A stretch of DNA of 44,344 nt from an uncultured Acidimicrobiales bacterium (GCA_902805555.1 CADCSY010000104.1:1-44344); one strand, 5' to 3'. Counted from the first letter of the stretch, positions 17,984 through 26,388 are shown. The notes: generated by a model not told the origin, from the sequence alone. Made by a program: numbers and translations.

Positions 17984-19491
17984 GACGCCATCCCCAGGCG
18001 ATCGGGCTCACAGCGCAGGTTGAGGGCGAGGCTCACGTCCTCGGCGGTGACGGGCCCGGACCGGTCTGCGAGGTCGGCGATGGTGCGGGCCACCCGCCTG
18101 ACGCGGTGCAGGCCCCTCGCCGTCAGGTTGCCCACCCGGAGCCCGTGCTCGAGGAAGGCGGCCGCCGCCGGCTCGAGCGGCGCCAGCTCGTCGAGGCGGG
18201 CGCCCGGGATGGCGGCGTTGCAGCGCACGCCCCGCTCGGCGGCCAGCGCCCTGGCGCCCGCCACCCGGCTGGCCACGACCGCCGACGGTTCGCCCGGTGG
18301 CCCGGCCAGCAGGTCGCGGGGATCTGGTCGGCACACCTCGAGGCGGAGGTCGAACCGGTCGAGCAGCGGTGCCGACAACCGGCGCTGGTAGCGGAGCCTC
18401 GAGGCGTCGGAGCAGCGGCACGAGCCGGGCGTCGTGGCCTCCCCGCACGGGCAGGGGTTCATCGCCCCCACCAGCAGGAACCGGGCGGGGTAGGACACCG
18501 CCGCCGCGGCACGGCAGACGCGCACCACGCCCTCCTCCAGCGGCTGGCGCAGGGAGTCGAGGACGACGCCCGGGAACTCGCCGAGCTCGTCGAGGAAGAG
18601 GACGCCGTTCGTCGCGAGGGACACCTCTCCGGGGCGGAGCTGGGCCGTGCCCCCGCCGATGAGCGACACCGCCGAGGCGCCGTGGTGCGGTGCCCGCAGC
18701 GGCGGGCGGCGGACGAGGCCGCCAGACGGGAGCACCCTCCCGGCCGCCGAGTGGACGATGGTGGCCTCGAGCGCCTCGTCGGCCGTGAGGTCGGGGAGGA
18801 TGCTCGGCAGGCGCCGGGCCAGCATCGTCTTGCCCGAGCCGGGCGGTCCCACCATGAGCAGGTGGTGGCCGCCGGCGGCGGCCAGCTCCAGCGCGGTGCG
18901 GACGAGGCGGTGCCCTCGGACGTCGGCGAGGTCGGGCTCGCACTCCTCCGGCGGGTCCTCCCCCGGCGGGGGCGGGTCCGGCCACGGTGCGTCGCCCCGC
19001 AGGGCGAGCACCAGCTCGGCCAGGGTGGGGACGGGCCGGACCTTGTGCCGACCGACCAGCTCGGCCTCCACCGTGCAGGAGGAGGGCACCACCGCCACCT
19101 CACCCGGCAGGGCGGCGACCAGCGGCACCATGCCCGGCACCCGTCGGAGCGACCCGTCGAGGCCGAGCTCGCCGAGGAAGCCGCAGCCCGCCACCGACGA
19201 CCCCTCGAGGAGGCCGGACGCGACCAGCAGGCCGACGGCGATGGCGAGGTCGAGCCCAGCGCCCGTCTTGCGGAGGTCCGAAGGCGCCAGGTTGACCGTG
19301 ACCCGCTTCATCGGCCAGGCGACCCCGCTCGAGAGGAGGGCGGCCCGGACGCGGTCCCTCGACTCCCGGCAGGCGGTGTCGGGAAGGCCCACGACGGTGT
19401 AGCCGGGCAGCCCGTTCGAGACGTGGACCTCGACCGAGACCGGTCTGCCCTCGACACCGAGCAACGTGGCGGACGGGACGATGGCGAGCAC
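17980..19491 (-). CDS. comM: YifB/ComM family Mg-chelatase-like AAA+ ATPase
   Basis: ComM (503 aa) is a hexameric AAA+ helicase that promotes branch migration in natural transformation. The N-terminal Lon-like S5 domain reads LPGYTVVGLPDTACRESRDR and VTVNLAPSDLRKTGAGLDL. The ATPase has Walker A GPPGSGKT and Walker B GVLFLDELGE. A short Cys-rich loop (NPCPCGEATTPGSCRCS) and the C-terminal helical domain complete the family pattern. The start is GTG, with GAAGAGGAG upstream. It leads a comM-dprA-xerC-whiG operon with 4-nt or 1-nt overlaps or short gaps. In many actinobacteria yraN directly precedes comM; here five genes separate them. Confidence 0.95.
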   Translation of the reverse strand: MLAIVPSATLLGVEGRPVSVEVHVSNGLPGYTVVGLPDTACRESRDRVRAALLSSGVAWPMKRVTVNLAPSDLRKTGAGLDLAIAVGLLVASGLLEGSSVAGCGFLGELGLDGSLRRVPGMVPLVAALPGEVAVVPSSCTVEAELVGRHKVRPVPTLAELVLALRGDAPWPDPPPPGEDPPEECEPDLADVRGHRLVRTALELAAAGGHHLLMVGPPGSGKTMLARRLPSILPDLTADEALEATIVHSAAGRVLPSGGLVRRPPLRAPHHGASAVSLIGGGTAQLRPGEVSLATNGVLFLDELGEFPGVVLDSLRQPLEEGVVRVCRAAAAVSYPARFLLVGAMNPCPCGEATTPGSCRCSDASRLRYQRRLSAPLLDRFDLRLEVCRPDPRDLLAGPPGEPSAVVASRVAGARALAAERGVRCNAAIPGARLDELAPLEPAAAAFLEHGLRVGNLTARGLHRVRRVARTIADLADRSGPVTAEDVSLALNLRCEPDRLGMAS

Positions 19492-19602
19492 GGGGCACGC
19501 TCCTCTTCGACAGGGTGCGAGAGGAGGCCGTGCGCCGGCACTCGAGCGGGACGAGGGGAACCTACCGGGGGGCTGTGACAGCCGACCTGCGGCCCGACGT
19601 GC

Positions 19603-20373
19603 TCAGCGGCCCTCGAACCTCGGCTCGCGCTTCTCGGTGAAGGCGCGCATCGCCTCCATCGTGTCGCCGGTCCCGAAGTTCACGGTCTGGCAGCGCCCCT
19701 CGTCCTCGAGGGCCTGGTCCATCGACACGGCGTAGGCGTTGTTCAGCATCGTCTTGGTCATCGACAGCGCGAGGGGCGGCCCCGCCGCCAGGCGGGCGGC
19801 CCAGGCGTCGACGAAGGCGTCGAGCTCGTCGGCCGGCACAACCCGGTTCACCAGACCGAGCTCGGCCGCCTCCTGCGCCGAGATGATGTCGGCGAAGAAC
19901 GCCAGCTCCTTCGCCTTGTGCAGCCCGACGAGGCGGGGCAGGACGTAGGACCCGCCGAAGTCGATGCTCAGGCCCCGCTTGGCGAAGATCTCGCTGAAGC
20001 GGGCCTCCTCGCTGGCCACGATCAGGTCGCACCCGAGGGCGAGGTTGCAACCGGCGCCGGCGGCCACCCCCCCCACCTTGGCGATCGTCGGCTTGGCGAG
20101 GCGGTGCAGGCGCAGGGCGACGTCGGCGATGTCGCGCATCTTCTCCAGCTGGTGGCGCTCGCCACCGCCCCCATCCGAGAGGTCGGCCCCGGAGCAGAAG
20201 GCACCCCCGGCCCCGGTGATCACGAGCACCCGGTCCTGGCTCGTGATGGCCACCTCGTCGAGGACCTGGCGGAGCTCGGTCCACATGGCGTCGTTGATGG
20301 CGTTCTTCTTGGCGGGGCGGTCCAGGGTGACCGTGGCCACCCCACCCGCCCGCGTCAGCTCCAGGGTCTCCAT
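19603..20373 (-). CDS. enoyl-CoA hydratase/isomerase family protein
   Basis: A 256-residue crotonase-fold protein. TVTLDRPAKKNAIND, the oxyanion-hole segment GAGGAFCSGADLSD and KVGGVAAGAGCNLALGCDLI are hallmark stretches. ARFSEIFAKRGLSIDFGGSY holds the Glu/Asp region of the second catalytic position. Such proteins act on acyl-CoA thioesters in beta-oxidation or related routes; the exact reaction cannot be read. The ATG at 20373 has no ribosome binding site, and a palindrome lies 18 nt upstream, so a very short or leaderless mRNA is possible. It is a single gene, divergent from three plus-strand genes. Confidence 0.9.
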   Translation of the reverse strand: METLELTRAGGVATVTLDRPAKKNAINDAMWTELRQVLDEVAITSQDRVLVITGAGGAFCSGADLSDGGGGERHQLEKMRDIADVALRLHRLAKPTIAKVGGVAAGAGCNLALGCDLIVASEEARFSEIFAKRGLSIDFGGSYVLPRLVGLHKAKELAFFADIISAQEAAELGLVNRVVPADELDAFVDAWAARLAAGPPLALSMTKTMLNNAYAVSMDQALEDEGRCQTVNFGTGDTMEAMRAFTEKREPRFEGR

Positions 20374-20390
20374 GGCGACCGACGCTAAAC

Positions 20391-20404
20391 GGTGGGGTCC
20401 CACC
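20391..20404. promoter_or_regulatory. palindrome upstream of enoyl-CoA hydratase gene
   Basis: A perfect inverted repeat GGTGGG-GT-CCCACC lies 18 nt before the start codon of the minus-strand hydratase and 38 nt before the plus-strand 37-aa gene. On the minus strand TTTAGC (20384-20389) could be a -10, which would put the palindrome in the promoter spacer. It may be an operator; no regulator gene is adjacent. Confidence 0.35.
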
Positions 20405-20442
20405 CGGACACGAAGCGGGCGGCGGGCTGCGATGCTGGTCCC

Positions 20443-20556
20443 ATGGGCTTCAACCCGATGCGGCCGCACCGCCGCCGCCCGGCGGACCTGGCCTTCGTGG
20501 CCGCCGGCATCGCCGTCTGCCTCCTCGCGCTGGCGTGGGCAGCCGGTGCGCTCTGA
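20443..20556 (+). CDS. 37-residue single-pass membrane peptide
   Basis: A short ORF starting MGFNPMRPHRRRPADLAF, then a hydrophobic stretch (VAAGIAVCLLALAWAAGAL) to the stop. The basic N-terminus followed by one membrane helix predicts N-in topology. It runs without intergenic space into the next gene (11-nt overlap), so translation is probably coupled. I do not recognise a named family, although small proteins of this form occur in actinobacteria. No function can be assigned. Support comes from the clean signal-anchor pattern, the overlap with a convincing neighbour and the divergent promoter position. Confidence 0.6.
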   Translation: MGFNPMRPHRRRPADLAFVAAGIAVCLLALAWAAGAL

Positions 20557-20779
20557 CCGCGAGCGCCAGCTGGACCCCTCCGCCCAGGGCGTCGTGGAGG
20601 TCCGGCAGGTGCAGCCCTTCCAGGCCACGAAGGGCTACACGTGCCCCGGCTGCGGGCACCGCATCGAGCCCGGCACCGGCCACCTCGTGGCTGTCCCGCT
20701 CGACGCCCCCGACCTGCGCCGTCACTGGCACCGGCCGTGCTGGTCGGCACGGTCCCGACGGGGAGCGGGAAGGGCCTGA
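20546..20779 (+). CDS. small Cys/His (zinc-finger-like) protein
   Basis: A 77-residue protein from a GTG start that overlaps the end of the preceding gene. The centre reads GYTCPGCGHRIEPGTGHLVA and the C-terminal part RRHWHRPCWSAR, giving C-x2-C-x-H plus H/HxC residues that could bind one zinc ion. Short actinobacterial proteins with a YRCPGC...I.PG..H.V..W...RRHWH..CW layout are common and uncharacterised. The upstream half is polar. It is followed by a 9-bp inverted repeat and the ferritin-like gene, and may share the transcript of the 37-aa gene. Confidence 0.7.
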   Translation: MRSDRERQLDPSAQGVVEVRQVQPFQATKGYTCPGCGHRIEPGTGHLVAVPLDAPDLRRHWHRPCWSARSRRGAGRA

Positions 20780-20783
20780 CGTC

Positions 20784-20816
20784 GGCGGTGTGACGACAGA
20801 CACACCGCCCTAGGCT
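20784..20816 (+). promoter_or_regulatory. inverted repeat plus -10 candidate before the ferritin-like gene
   Basis: A perfect 9-bp inverted repeat, GGCGGTGTG (20784-20792) / CACACCGCC (20801-20809), is followed by TAGGCT (20811-20816), a good TAnnnT -10. The repeat would cover the -35 to -10 region of a promoter starting near 20823, the layout of a repressor operator. Alternatively it is a terminator for the small genes upstream, but no T-run follows. Confidence 0.45.
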
Positions 20817-20844
20817 GGGACCAGCAGCCGAACCGGGGGTCGAC

Positions 20845-21642
20845 ATGCAGAAGCAGCTCTCACCCGACCAGCTCGCCAGGGACGACCGCTTCGTCCGGGT
20901 GTCGCTCGAGGAGCGGTTCCGCGACCCGCGGGCCGGCTCCGGCGAGGAGCGGAAGCTCGACCGGTCCGCCGAGGACGTGCCCGACCGGGCCCGCCAGCAG
21001 ATGCACGGCATCTTCGTCGGCGAGATCCAGGCGCTCGAGGGCGCAGGGCGCACGTGCTTCGACTACGAGTCGCCGGGCGAGGTCCCCCTCGAGCTGAAGC
21101 TGGACATGGCCCGCCAGTGCTGGGACGAGGCTCGGCACTGCGAGATCTCGGTGAAGCTCGGTGACCACATGGGCAGCCGGATCGGTGAGTACGCCGAGAG
21201 CACGACGCTGTTCGAGGCCGCCTGCCACGAGGACGCGGTGTTCCGCCTCGCCGGCGTGAACCGGGCGCTCGAGGGTCTCGCCATCGACGTGTTCACCACC
21301 ATGCGCGACTTCGCCCAGGACATGTCCGACCCGACCCTCGAGTTCTGCGAGGACTGGATGCTGGCGGACGAGGTCACCCACGTGAAGATGGGCTCGACCT
21401 GGCTCCGGGCGGTGACCGAGGGCCAGCCCGAGCGGCGGGCCGCTGCCCTCGAGTACCAGCGCACGGTGGACAAGCTGTTCAACTTCCGTGGACGCCGGGG
21501 GGAGGAGGCCGACTCGGCCATCCGCCTGGCCCGCCGGTTCCGGGAGATGGCGGGCTTCGACACCACCGAGATCGACGTGATCGCGGCGGACGCCGCCGCC
21601 GACGCCCGGATGGGGTCGACCGCCCCCGCCCCCGCCCCCTGA
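20845..21642 (+). CDS. ferritin-like di-iron protein (DUF455-like)
   Basis: A 265-residue, mostly helical protein with the four-helix di-iron pattern. A Glu occurs in GEIQALEGAGRTCFDY, an ExxH in ARQCWDEARHCEIS, another Glu in NRALEGLAIDVF, and a second ExxH in MLADEVTHVKMGSTW. Such E/ExxH...E/ExxH sets bind two iron atoms in ferritin-like oxidases and hydroxylases. The overall look is nearest to the DUF455 group (related to MiaE-like tRNA hydroxylases), but the substrate is unknown. The C-terminus is Ala/Pro-rich. It converges on yraN with a 20-nt gap. A candidate operator-promoter lies just upstream. Confidence 0.82.
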   Translation: MQKQLSPDQLARDDRFVRVSLEERFRDPRAGSGEERKLDRSAEDVPDRARQQMHGIFVGEIQALEGAGRTCFDYESPGEVPLELKLDMARQCWDEARHCEISVKLGDHMGSRIGEYAESTTLFEAACHEDAVFRLAGVNRALEGLAIDVFTTMRDFAQDMSDPTLEFCEDWMLADEVTHVKMGSTWLRAVTEGQPERRAAALEYQRTVDKLFNFRGRRGEEADSAIRLARRFREMAGFDTTEIDVIAADAAADARMGSTAPAPAP

Positions 21643-21662
21643 GCCGGGCGGCTGACCGAGGC

Positions 21663-22040
21663 TCAGAACGCCGCTTGGACCACCTCGAGCTCCTCGCCGA
21701 GGATGCCGACGACGTCGAAGCGGATCTCACCCGCCGGCTGCGGCGCGGCCTCGAGCCAGCAGGCCGCCAGGTGTCGGATGCGCCGGCGCTTGTCGCGGTC
21801 GACGGCCTCGAGCGGCGAGCCGAAGGCCGCCGACGAGCGGGACTTCACCTCGCAGAAGACGTGCAGGCGCCCCCGACGGACGATGAGGTCGAGCTCACCG
21901 TCCCGGCAGCGCCAGTTGCGGGCCACCACCTCGTAGCCCTGCGCGGTGTACCAGGCGGCGGCGCGGTCCTCGCCGGCGACCCCGAGCGCCCGGCGGGCGG
22001 CGACCCGCTCCTGAGCACCAGCTCGGGCCGTGGAGGCCAC
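21663..22040 (-). CDS. yraN: YraN family (UPF0102) endonuclease-like protein
   Basis: A 125-residue UPF0102 protein. The restriction-endonuclease-like core is visible: GEDRAAAWYTAQGYEVVARN, RCRDGELDLIVRRG (D/E catalytic pair) and VFCEVKSRSSAAFGSPLEAV (ExK motif). The molecular role is poorly known; members resemble Holliday-junction resolvases. The GTG start lies 2 nt after the DUF2469 stop. DUF2469-yraN is a standard actinobacterial pair. Confidence 0.93.
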   Translation of the reverse strand: MASTARAGAQERVAARRALGVAGEDRAAAWYTAQGYEVVARNWRCRDGELDLIVRRGRLHVFCEVKSRSSAAFGSPLEAVDRDKRRRIRHLAACWLEAAPQPAGEIRFDVVGILGEELEVVQAAF

Positions 22041-22042
22041 GG

Positions 22043-22339
22043 CTAGAGGACGTCCTTCCTGGGGAGCTCCTCGATGTTGACGTCCTTGAACGTCACGATG
22101 CGGACCGAGGCCACGAAGCGGCTCTGGCGGTACATGTCCCACACCCAGGCGTCCCGCAGCTCGAGCTCGATCCAGCTGCGCCCGCCCTCCCCCCGCACCG
22201 TCTGCTGCACGTGGTTGGCGAGGTAGAAGCGCCGCTCGGTCTCCACCACGTGGGTGAACATCGGGCAGACGTCCTTGTACTCCTTGTAGAGCTGGAGCTC
22301 GATCTCGGCTTCGTAGCGCTCGAGGTCGTCCGTGCTCAT
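22043..22339 (-). CDS. DUF2469 family protein
   Basis: A 98-residue protein matching the actinobacteria-restricted DUF2469 family: LERYEAEIELQLYKEYKDV at the start, VVETERRFYLANHV, and the closing RIVTFKDVNIEELPRKD. The function is unknown. Family members lie beside yraN in most actinobacteria, often after lepB and rnhB; those two genes are not present here between rplS and this gene. The ATG start gives the expected N-terminus MSTDDLERYE. Confidence 0.93.
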   Translation of the reverse strand: MSTDDLERYEAEIELQLYKEYKDVCPMFTHVVETERRFYLANHVQQTVRGEGGRSWIELELRDAWVWDMYRQSRFVASVRIVTFKDVNIEELPRKDVL

Positions 22340-22417
22340 CGGCGCATCCTACGTGCCGCGTGTGACGGGGGCCCGGTGGGACGGGGCCGAGCGCGCAGTC
22401 CCCCGTCGCCTGTCGGC

Positions 22418-22768
22418 CTAGCGGACGGCGCGCTTCTCCTTGATCTTGGCGGCCTTGCCGACCCGGTCTCGCAGGTAGTAGAGCTTCGCCCGGCGGACAT
22501 CGCCCACGACCATCGGCTCGATGCGCTGGATGATCGGCGAGTGGACCGGGAAGGTGCGCTCGACGCCCACGCCGAAGCTGAGCTTGCGGACCGTGAACGA
22601 CTCCCGGACCCCAGAGCCCTGGCGGCGGATGACGACGCCCTGGAAGACCTGGACGCGCTCGCGGGTGCCCTCGACGACCCGCACGTGCACCTTGAGCGTG
22701 TCGCCTGGACCGAAGCTCGGGACGTCGTCCCGCAGGCTGGCGCGGTCGACGAGATCGGTGGGGTTCAT
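22418..22768 (-). CDS. rplS: 50S ribosomal protein L19
   Basis: L19 (116 aa) lies at the subunit interface. Motifs are [60 protein letters not shown] and [20 protein letters not shown]. The length and sequence are standard. It follows trmD by 18 nt, completing rpsP-khpA-rimM-trmD-rplS. Confidence 0.98.
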   Translation of the reverse strand: MNPTDLVDRASLRDDVPSFGPGDTLKVHVRVVEGTRERVQVFQGVVIRRQGSGVRESFTVRKLSFGVGVERTFPVHSPIIQRIEPMVVGDVRRAKLYYLRDRVGKAAKIKEKRAVR

Positions 22769-22786
22769 GGCGAGGCGATCCTTGGC

Positions 22787-23572
22787 TCAGGTGCTGCTGG
22801 GGGACCCTGCATCGTAGGGCAGCCCGCCCTCGGCATCCAAGGCGGCGGCGTCGCCGAGCCCGTGCTCCTCCAGCAGCCGACGCTCGTCCTCGTCCAGCCC
22901 GCCTCGGCGGGCGAGGAGGTCCGGTCGCTGTGCGACCGTGCGTGCGAGCGCCATCGCCCGGCGCCACCGGGCGACCCTGCCGTGGTCCCCCGAGCGCAGG
23001 ACGGCGGGCGCCTCCCACCCCCGGAACGAGGCAGGCCTCGTGTAGTGGGGGTACTCGAGCAGGCCGTCGGCGAAGCTCTCCTCCGCGGCGGAGCCGTCGT
23101 TGCCCATGACCCCGGGCACGAGTCGCCCGACCGCCTCCAGCACCACCATCGCCGCCACCTCCCCGCCGGCGAGGACGTAGTCGCCGATCGAGAGCTCGCC
23201 GTCGACGAGGTGGGCACGCACCCGCTCGTCGACGCCCTCGTACCGGCCGCACAGGAGGGAGAAGCCATCACCGGCGGCCAGCTCCCGAGCGTGCGCCTGG
23301 TCGAACGTCCGGCCGCCCGGGCCGAGGAGCAGCAGCGGTCGGTGCGGGTCCACCGCCTCGACGGCGGCGAAGACGGGCTCGGGCATGAGCACCATCCCGG
23401 CGCCCCCGCCCATGGGCGATGCGTCCACGCTCCGGTGCGGGTCGGTGGTGGCGGCCCGCAGGTCGTGGGCCCGGACGTCGAGCAGACCCCGCACCTGGGC
23501 GCGACCGAGCAGTGCCTGTCCTGCGAAGCCGGACACCATGTCCGGGAAGATCGTGAAGACGTCGATCCGCAC
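22787..23572 (-). CDS. trmD: tRNA (guanine(37)-N1)-methyltransferase TrmD
   Basis: TrmD methylates G37 next to the anticodon and prevents +1 frameshifting. RIDVFTIFPDMVSGFAGQAL, SPMGGGAGMVLMPEPVF, LLCGRYEGVDERV and SIGDYVLAGGEVAAMVV (the trefoil-knot SAM site) identify it. The start is uncertain: GTG at 23572 gives the canonical RIDVFTIFP; a GTG six codons upstream (23590) is also in frame, and neither has a good ribosome binding site. The C-terminus ends with a short variable tail. Confidence 0.96.
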   Translation of the reverse strand: MRIDVFTIFPDMVSGFAGQALLGRAQVRGLLDVRAHDLRAATTDPHRSVDASPMGGGAGMVLMPEPVFAAVEAVDPHRPLLLLGPGGRTFDQAHARELAAGDGFSLLCGRYEGVDERVRAHLVDGELSIGDYVLAGGEVAAMVVLEAVGRLVPGVMGNDGSAAEESFADGLLEYPHYTRPASFRGWEAPAVLRSGDHGRVARWRRAMALARTVAQRPDLLARRGGLDEDERRLLEEHGLGDAAALDAEGGLPYDAGSPSST

Positions 23573-23614
23573 CGGTGCCAAGGGTGGCACAGGCGCCGGG
23601 AACGGTCCCGGGCG

Positions 23615-24205
23615 TCAGAGGTCGAAGAGCCCCTCGGGCACGTCGACGACGACCCGCCCCGCCGCCGCGTCGACCACGAAGCTCAGGGGGACGAGCGCGC
23701 CGCCGTCGAGCACGAGGAGGTCGCTCGCCGGGTTGACCTCGAGCGCGACGACCCGGCCCCTCGCCGTGCCGTCGACCTCGACGACCTCGAGACCGACGAG
23801 CTCGTGCACCCAGAGCTCGTCCGGGTCGTCGAGCGGAGGCGCCTGCAGGACCAGGCCCCGCAGCGCCTCAGCGGCGTCTCGGTCGGCCACACCGGCGAAG
23901 GTGACGAGGTGGCCCCCCTGGTGCGGGCGGGACGACACGACCTCCAGCGGGCCCCGTGCCGTGTGCAGCACCGTGCCGGGCGCGAGCCGCTCGAGGCGGT
24001 CGGTGGTCAGGAGCACGTTGACCTCCCCCCGGAGGCCGTGCGGCTTGGCGATGCGCCCGACCTCGAGGAGCGTGGTCTCGTCCGACGGGGTGGCGCCGGG
24101 CCGGCCTGGCGACTCCCGCTCTTCGTCGGTCACGGCGGCGTCGAACGGCCGACGGGGGCGGCGGGCGCGCCGGTCGTGCCGGCCTCCCGCACCCTCCGGG
24201 GTCAT
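23615..24205 (-). CDS. rimM: ribosome maturation factor RimM
   Basis: RimM (196 aa from this start) binds S19 in 30S assembly. The N-terminal domain shows LEVGRIAKPHGLRGEVNVLL and the PRC-barrel domain ELWVHELVGLEVVEVDGTAR and NPASDLLVLDGG, ending VDVPEGLFDL. The first 25-40 residues are Arg/Pro-rich and not part of the fold. The ATG at 24205 is 7 nt from khpA; a GTG at 24133 would remove most of the odd N-terminus and is a fair alternative. Confidence 0.94.
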   Translation of the reverse strand: MTPEGAGGRHDRRARRPRRPFDAAVTDEERESPGRPGATPSDETTLLEVGRIAKPHGLRGEVNVLLTTDRLERLAPGTVLHTARGPLEVVSSRPHQGGHLVTFAGVADRDAAEALRGLVLQAPPLDDPDELWVHELVGLEVVEVDGTARGRVVALEVNPASDLLVLDGGALVPLSFVVDAAAGRVVVDVPEGLFDL

Positions 24206-24212
24206 CGACAGG

Positions 24213-24509
24213 TCAGTCGACGAAGTCGACGTCGGTCGCCACACCGTCCTTGACCGCTGCGGCGCGGACGACGGTGCGGATGGCGTTGGCCATCCGGCCC
24301 CGTCGGCCGATGACCCGGCCCATGTCGCCGGCGGCGACCCGCACCTCGAGGCTGACGCCCCTGCGACCCTCGACCGAGTCGATCTCGACGCTGTCGGGAT
24401 CATCGACCAGCGACTCGACCAGGTAGGCGAGGACGTCCTCGGCGGTGGGCGCCGGCGCCTCGTCGTCGTCGAGCTCGTCGGCCACGCCTTCGACCACGTC
24501 GTCGCTCAC
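24213..24509 (-). CDS. khpA: KH-domain RNA-binding protein KhpA
   Basis: A 98-residue single-KH protein. [20 protein letters not shown] contains the GxxG loop (GRRG) that contacts RNA; an acidic N-terminal helix ([15 protein letters not shown]) precedes [14 protein letters not shown]. KhpA, with its partner KhpB, binds RNA and influences cell shape and translation in Gram-positives. The GTG overlaps the rpsP stop as GTGA. The rpsP-khpA-rimM-trmD order is the usual one. Confidence 0.95.
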   Translation of the reverse strand: MSDDVVEGVADELDDDEAPAPTAEDVLAYLVESLVDDPDSVEIDSVEGRRGVSLEVRVAAGDMGRVIGRRGRMANAIRTVVRAAAVKDGVATDVDFVD

Positions 24510-24775
24510 GAGGTGGCGCCGGCCTTGAACTCGTCCCACGCACCGGTCTGGCGCAGGAGCAGCTCGACCCGGTCGGTGGGCTGGGCACCCTTGCGGAGCC
24601 AGTCCACCGCCTTGTCGTTGTCGATCTTCACGCCGGACGGCTCGAGGCGGGGCTCGTAGGTGCCGAGGATCTCGATGAACCGCCCGTTGCGGGGGGAGCG
24701 GCTGTCGGCCGCGACCACCCGGTAGGTCGGCTGCTTCTTCTTGCCCATCCGCATGAGGCGGAGCTTGACGGCCAC
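24506..24775 (-). CDS. rpsP: 30S ribosomal protein S16
   Basis: S16 (89 aa) is recognised by [40 protein letters not shown] and [18 protein letters not shown]. The GTG at 24775 is preceded by CAGGGAGAG at good spacing. It heads the ribosome-maturation cluster and follows ffh by 73 nt with no terminator seen. A longer in-frame ORF upstream lacks the S16 start and is not supported. Confidence 0.97.
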   Translation of the reverse strand: MAVKLRLMRMGKKKQPTYRVVAADSRSPRNGRFIEILGTYEPRLEPSGVKIDNDKAVDWLRKGAQPTDRVELLLRQTGAWDEFKAGATS

Positions 24776-24848
24776 GGTGTTGCTCTCCCTGTTCTGCCCC
24801 GCCCGGTGGCGGGAGCTGCGCTTCGGTGCCTGTGCTGGGCTGGTCGGC

Positions 24849-26264
24849 TCAGCTGCGGCGCAGGATGTCGAGGGCGCTCTCCTGCCCTCCCTGCCCCTGC
24901 TGCTCCTGCATCGCCTGGAGCTGCTTGAGGTTCGGCAGCGCGGGACCGCCCCGCCGCTTGCCCTTCTTCTTGCCCTGCTTGGCCACGCCACCGAAGCGCT
25001 TCATCATCTTCGAGACGTCCTTGAACTGCTTGAGCAGCAGGTTGACCTCCGACGTGGAGGTGCCGCTGCCGGCGGCGATGCGGGTCTTGCGACTCCCGTT
25101 GATGAGGTCCGGCTTGCGCCGCTCCTCGGTCGTCATGGACCGGATGATCGCCTCGACCCGACCGAGCTCCTTCTCGCCGATGTCGGCGTTCTTGAGCTCC
25201 TTCGGGACGCCCGGCATCATACCGATGATCCCCTGGAGCGGCCCCATCTTGCGGATCTGCTGCATCTGCTCGAGGAAGTCCTCGAGCGTGAAGGACCCCT
25301 CGAGCAGGGCGGCCTCGGCCTTCGCCGCGACGTCCTGGTCGTACTCCTGCTCGACCTTCTCGATGAGGGTGAGCACGTCGCCCATGCCGAGGATGCGGTC
25401 GGCCATCCGGTCGGGGTGGAACTGCTCGAAGTCGGCGACCTTCTCGCCCGTGGAGGCGAAGGCGATCGGCCTGCCGATCACCTCCTTCACGGAGAGGGCT
25501 GCGCCACCTCGGGCGTCGCCGTCGAGCTTGGTGAGGATCACGCCGTCGATCGCGAGCGTGGCGTGGAAGGCCTCGGCCACGGTGACCGCGTCCTGGCCGG
25601 TCATCGCGTCGACGACGAGGAACGTGTAGTCCGGCTCGACCGCGTCCGAGATCTCCCGGACCTGGGACATCATCTCGGTGTCGATCGCAAGACGCCCGGC
25701 GGTGTCGACGATGAGCACGTCACGGCCGGTGTCGCGGGCGTGCTCGAGCCCCCGACGCGCCACCGTGACGGGGTCGGTCGGCTCTGAGAAGACCGGTACG
25801 CCGACCTGGCTGCCGAGGGTCTGCAGCTGCTGCACCGCGGCCGGGCGCTGGAGGTCGGCGCCGACGAGGAGCGGGTGGCGGCCCTGCTGCTTGAACCAGC
25901 GGGCGAGCTTGGCCGTGTTCGTCGTCTTGCCCGAGCCCTGGAGGCCGGCCATGAGCACCACCGTGGGCGGCCGGGGGGCGTAGGTGAGCCTGAGCGTCTC
26001 GCCGCCGAGGGTCTGGCGGAGCTCGTCGTGGACGATCTTGATGACCTGCTGGGCAGGGCTCAGGCTCTTGGAGAGCTCGGCGCCGATGGTGCGCTGCCGG
26101 ATGCGGCCGACCATCGTGCGCACCACGACGAAGTTGACGTCGGCCTCGAGGAGGGCGGTCCGGATCTCCCTGAGGACCTCGTCGACGTCTGCGTCACCGA
26201 GGCGGCCCTTGCCTCGCAGGCGCGTGAAGATGCCCTCGAAGCGGTCTGACAGCGAGTCGAACAT
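24849..26264 (-). CDS. ffh: signal recognition particle protein Ffh (SRP54)
   Basis: Ffh (471 aa) binds signal sequences emerging from ribosomes together with 4.5S RNA. The N domain covers residues 1-90. The GTPase has G1 [19 protein letters not shown], the DTAGRL box and [14 protein letters not shown]. The Met-rich M domain (about 325-440) includes [20 protein letters not shown] and [20 protein letters not shown]. No SRP RNA gene is in the window. A promoter-like sequence lies just upstream of the ATG. Confidence 0.98.
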   Translation of the reverse strand: MFDSLSDRFEGIFTRLRGKGRLGDADVDEVLREIRTALLEADVNFVVVRTMVGRIRQRTIGAELSKSLSPAQQVIKIVHDELRQTLGGETLRLTYAPRPPTVVLMAGLQGSGKTTNTAKLARWFKQQGRHPLLVGADLQRPAAVQQLQTLGSQVGVPVFSEPTDPVTVARRGLEHARDTGRDVLIVDTAGRLAIDTEMMSQVREISDAVEPDYTFLVVDAMTGQDAVTVAEAFHATLAIDGVILTKLDGDARGGAALSVKEVIGRPIAFASTGEKVADFEQFHPDRMADRILGMGDVLTLIEKVEQEYDQDVAAKAEAALLEGSFTLEDFLEQMQQIRKMGPLQGIIGMMPGVPKELKNADIGEKELGRVEAIIRSMTTEERRKPDLINGSRKTRIAAGSGTSTSEVNLLLKQFKDVSKMMKRFGGVAKQGKKKGKRRGGPALPNLKQLQAMQEQQGQGGQESALDILRRS

Positions 26265-26273
26265 GCGGGTCAG

Positions 26274-26302
26274 AGGCTACCGGTGCCGCTGCGACCCTCG
26301 AA
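26274..26302 (-). promoter_or_regulatory. candidate promoter of ffh
   Basis: On the minus strand TTCGAG (26297-26302), a 17-nt spacer and TAGCCT (26274-26279) precede the ffh ATG (26264), giving a very short leader. The same arrangement, TTCGTC-17 nt-TAGCCT with the shared context CCGGTAGCCTCTG, lies before rpmF. This repeat of hexamer identity and spacing supports a real promoter, although TTCG is far from the TTGACA consensus. Confidence 0.5.
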
Positions 26303-26388
26303 GCCGGTCACGTGCCGGCCGCGGGGCTGCCCCCGGGCCGGCCACCGACGGAGCCGGACCGGCGGCGGACCGGGAGCGGGTCGTGTCG

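Noticed and set aside
24130-24175. Similarity between the rimM start region and 43596-43640 (GTCGAACGGCCG followed by GGGCGGCGGGC)
   Set aside because: Short, GC-rich, in different coding contexts and on opposite coding strands; chance similarity is the simplest reading.
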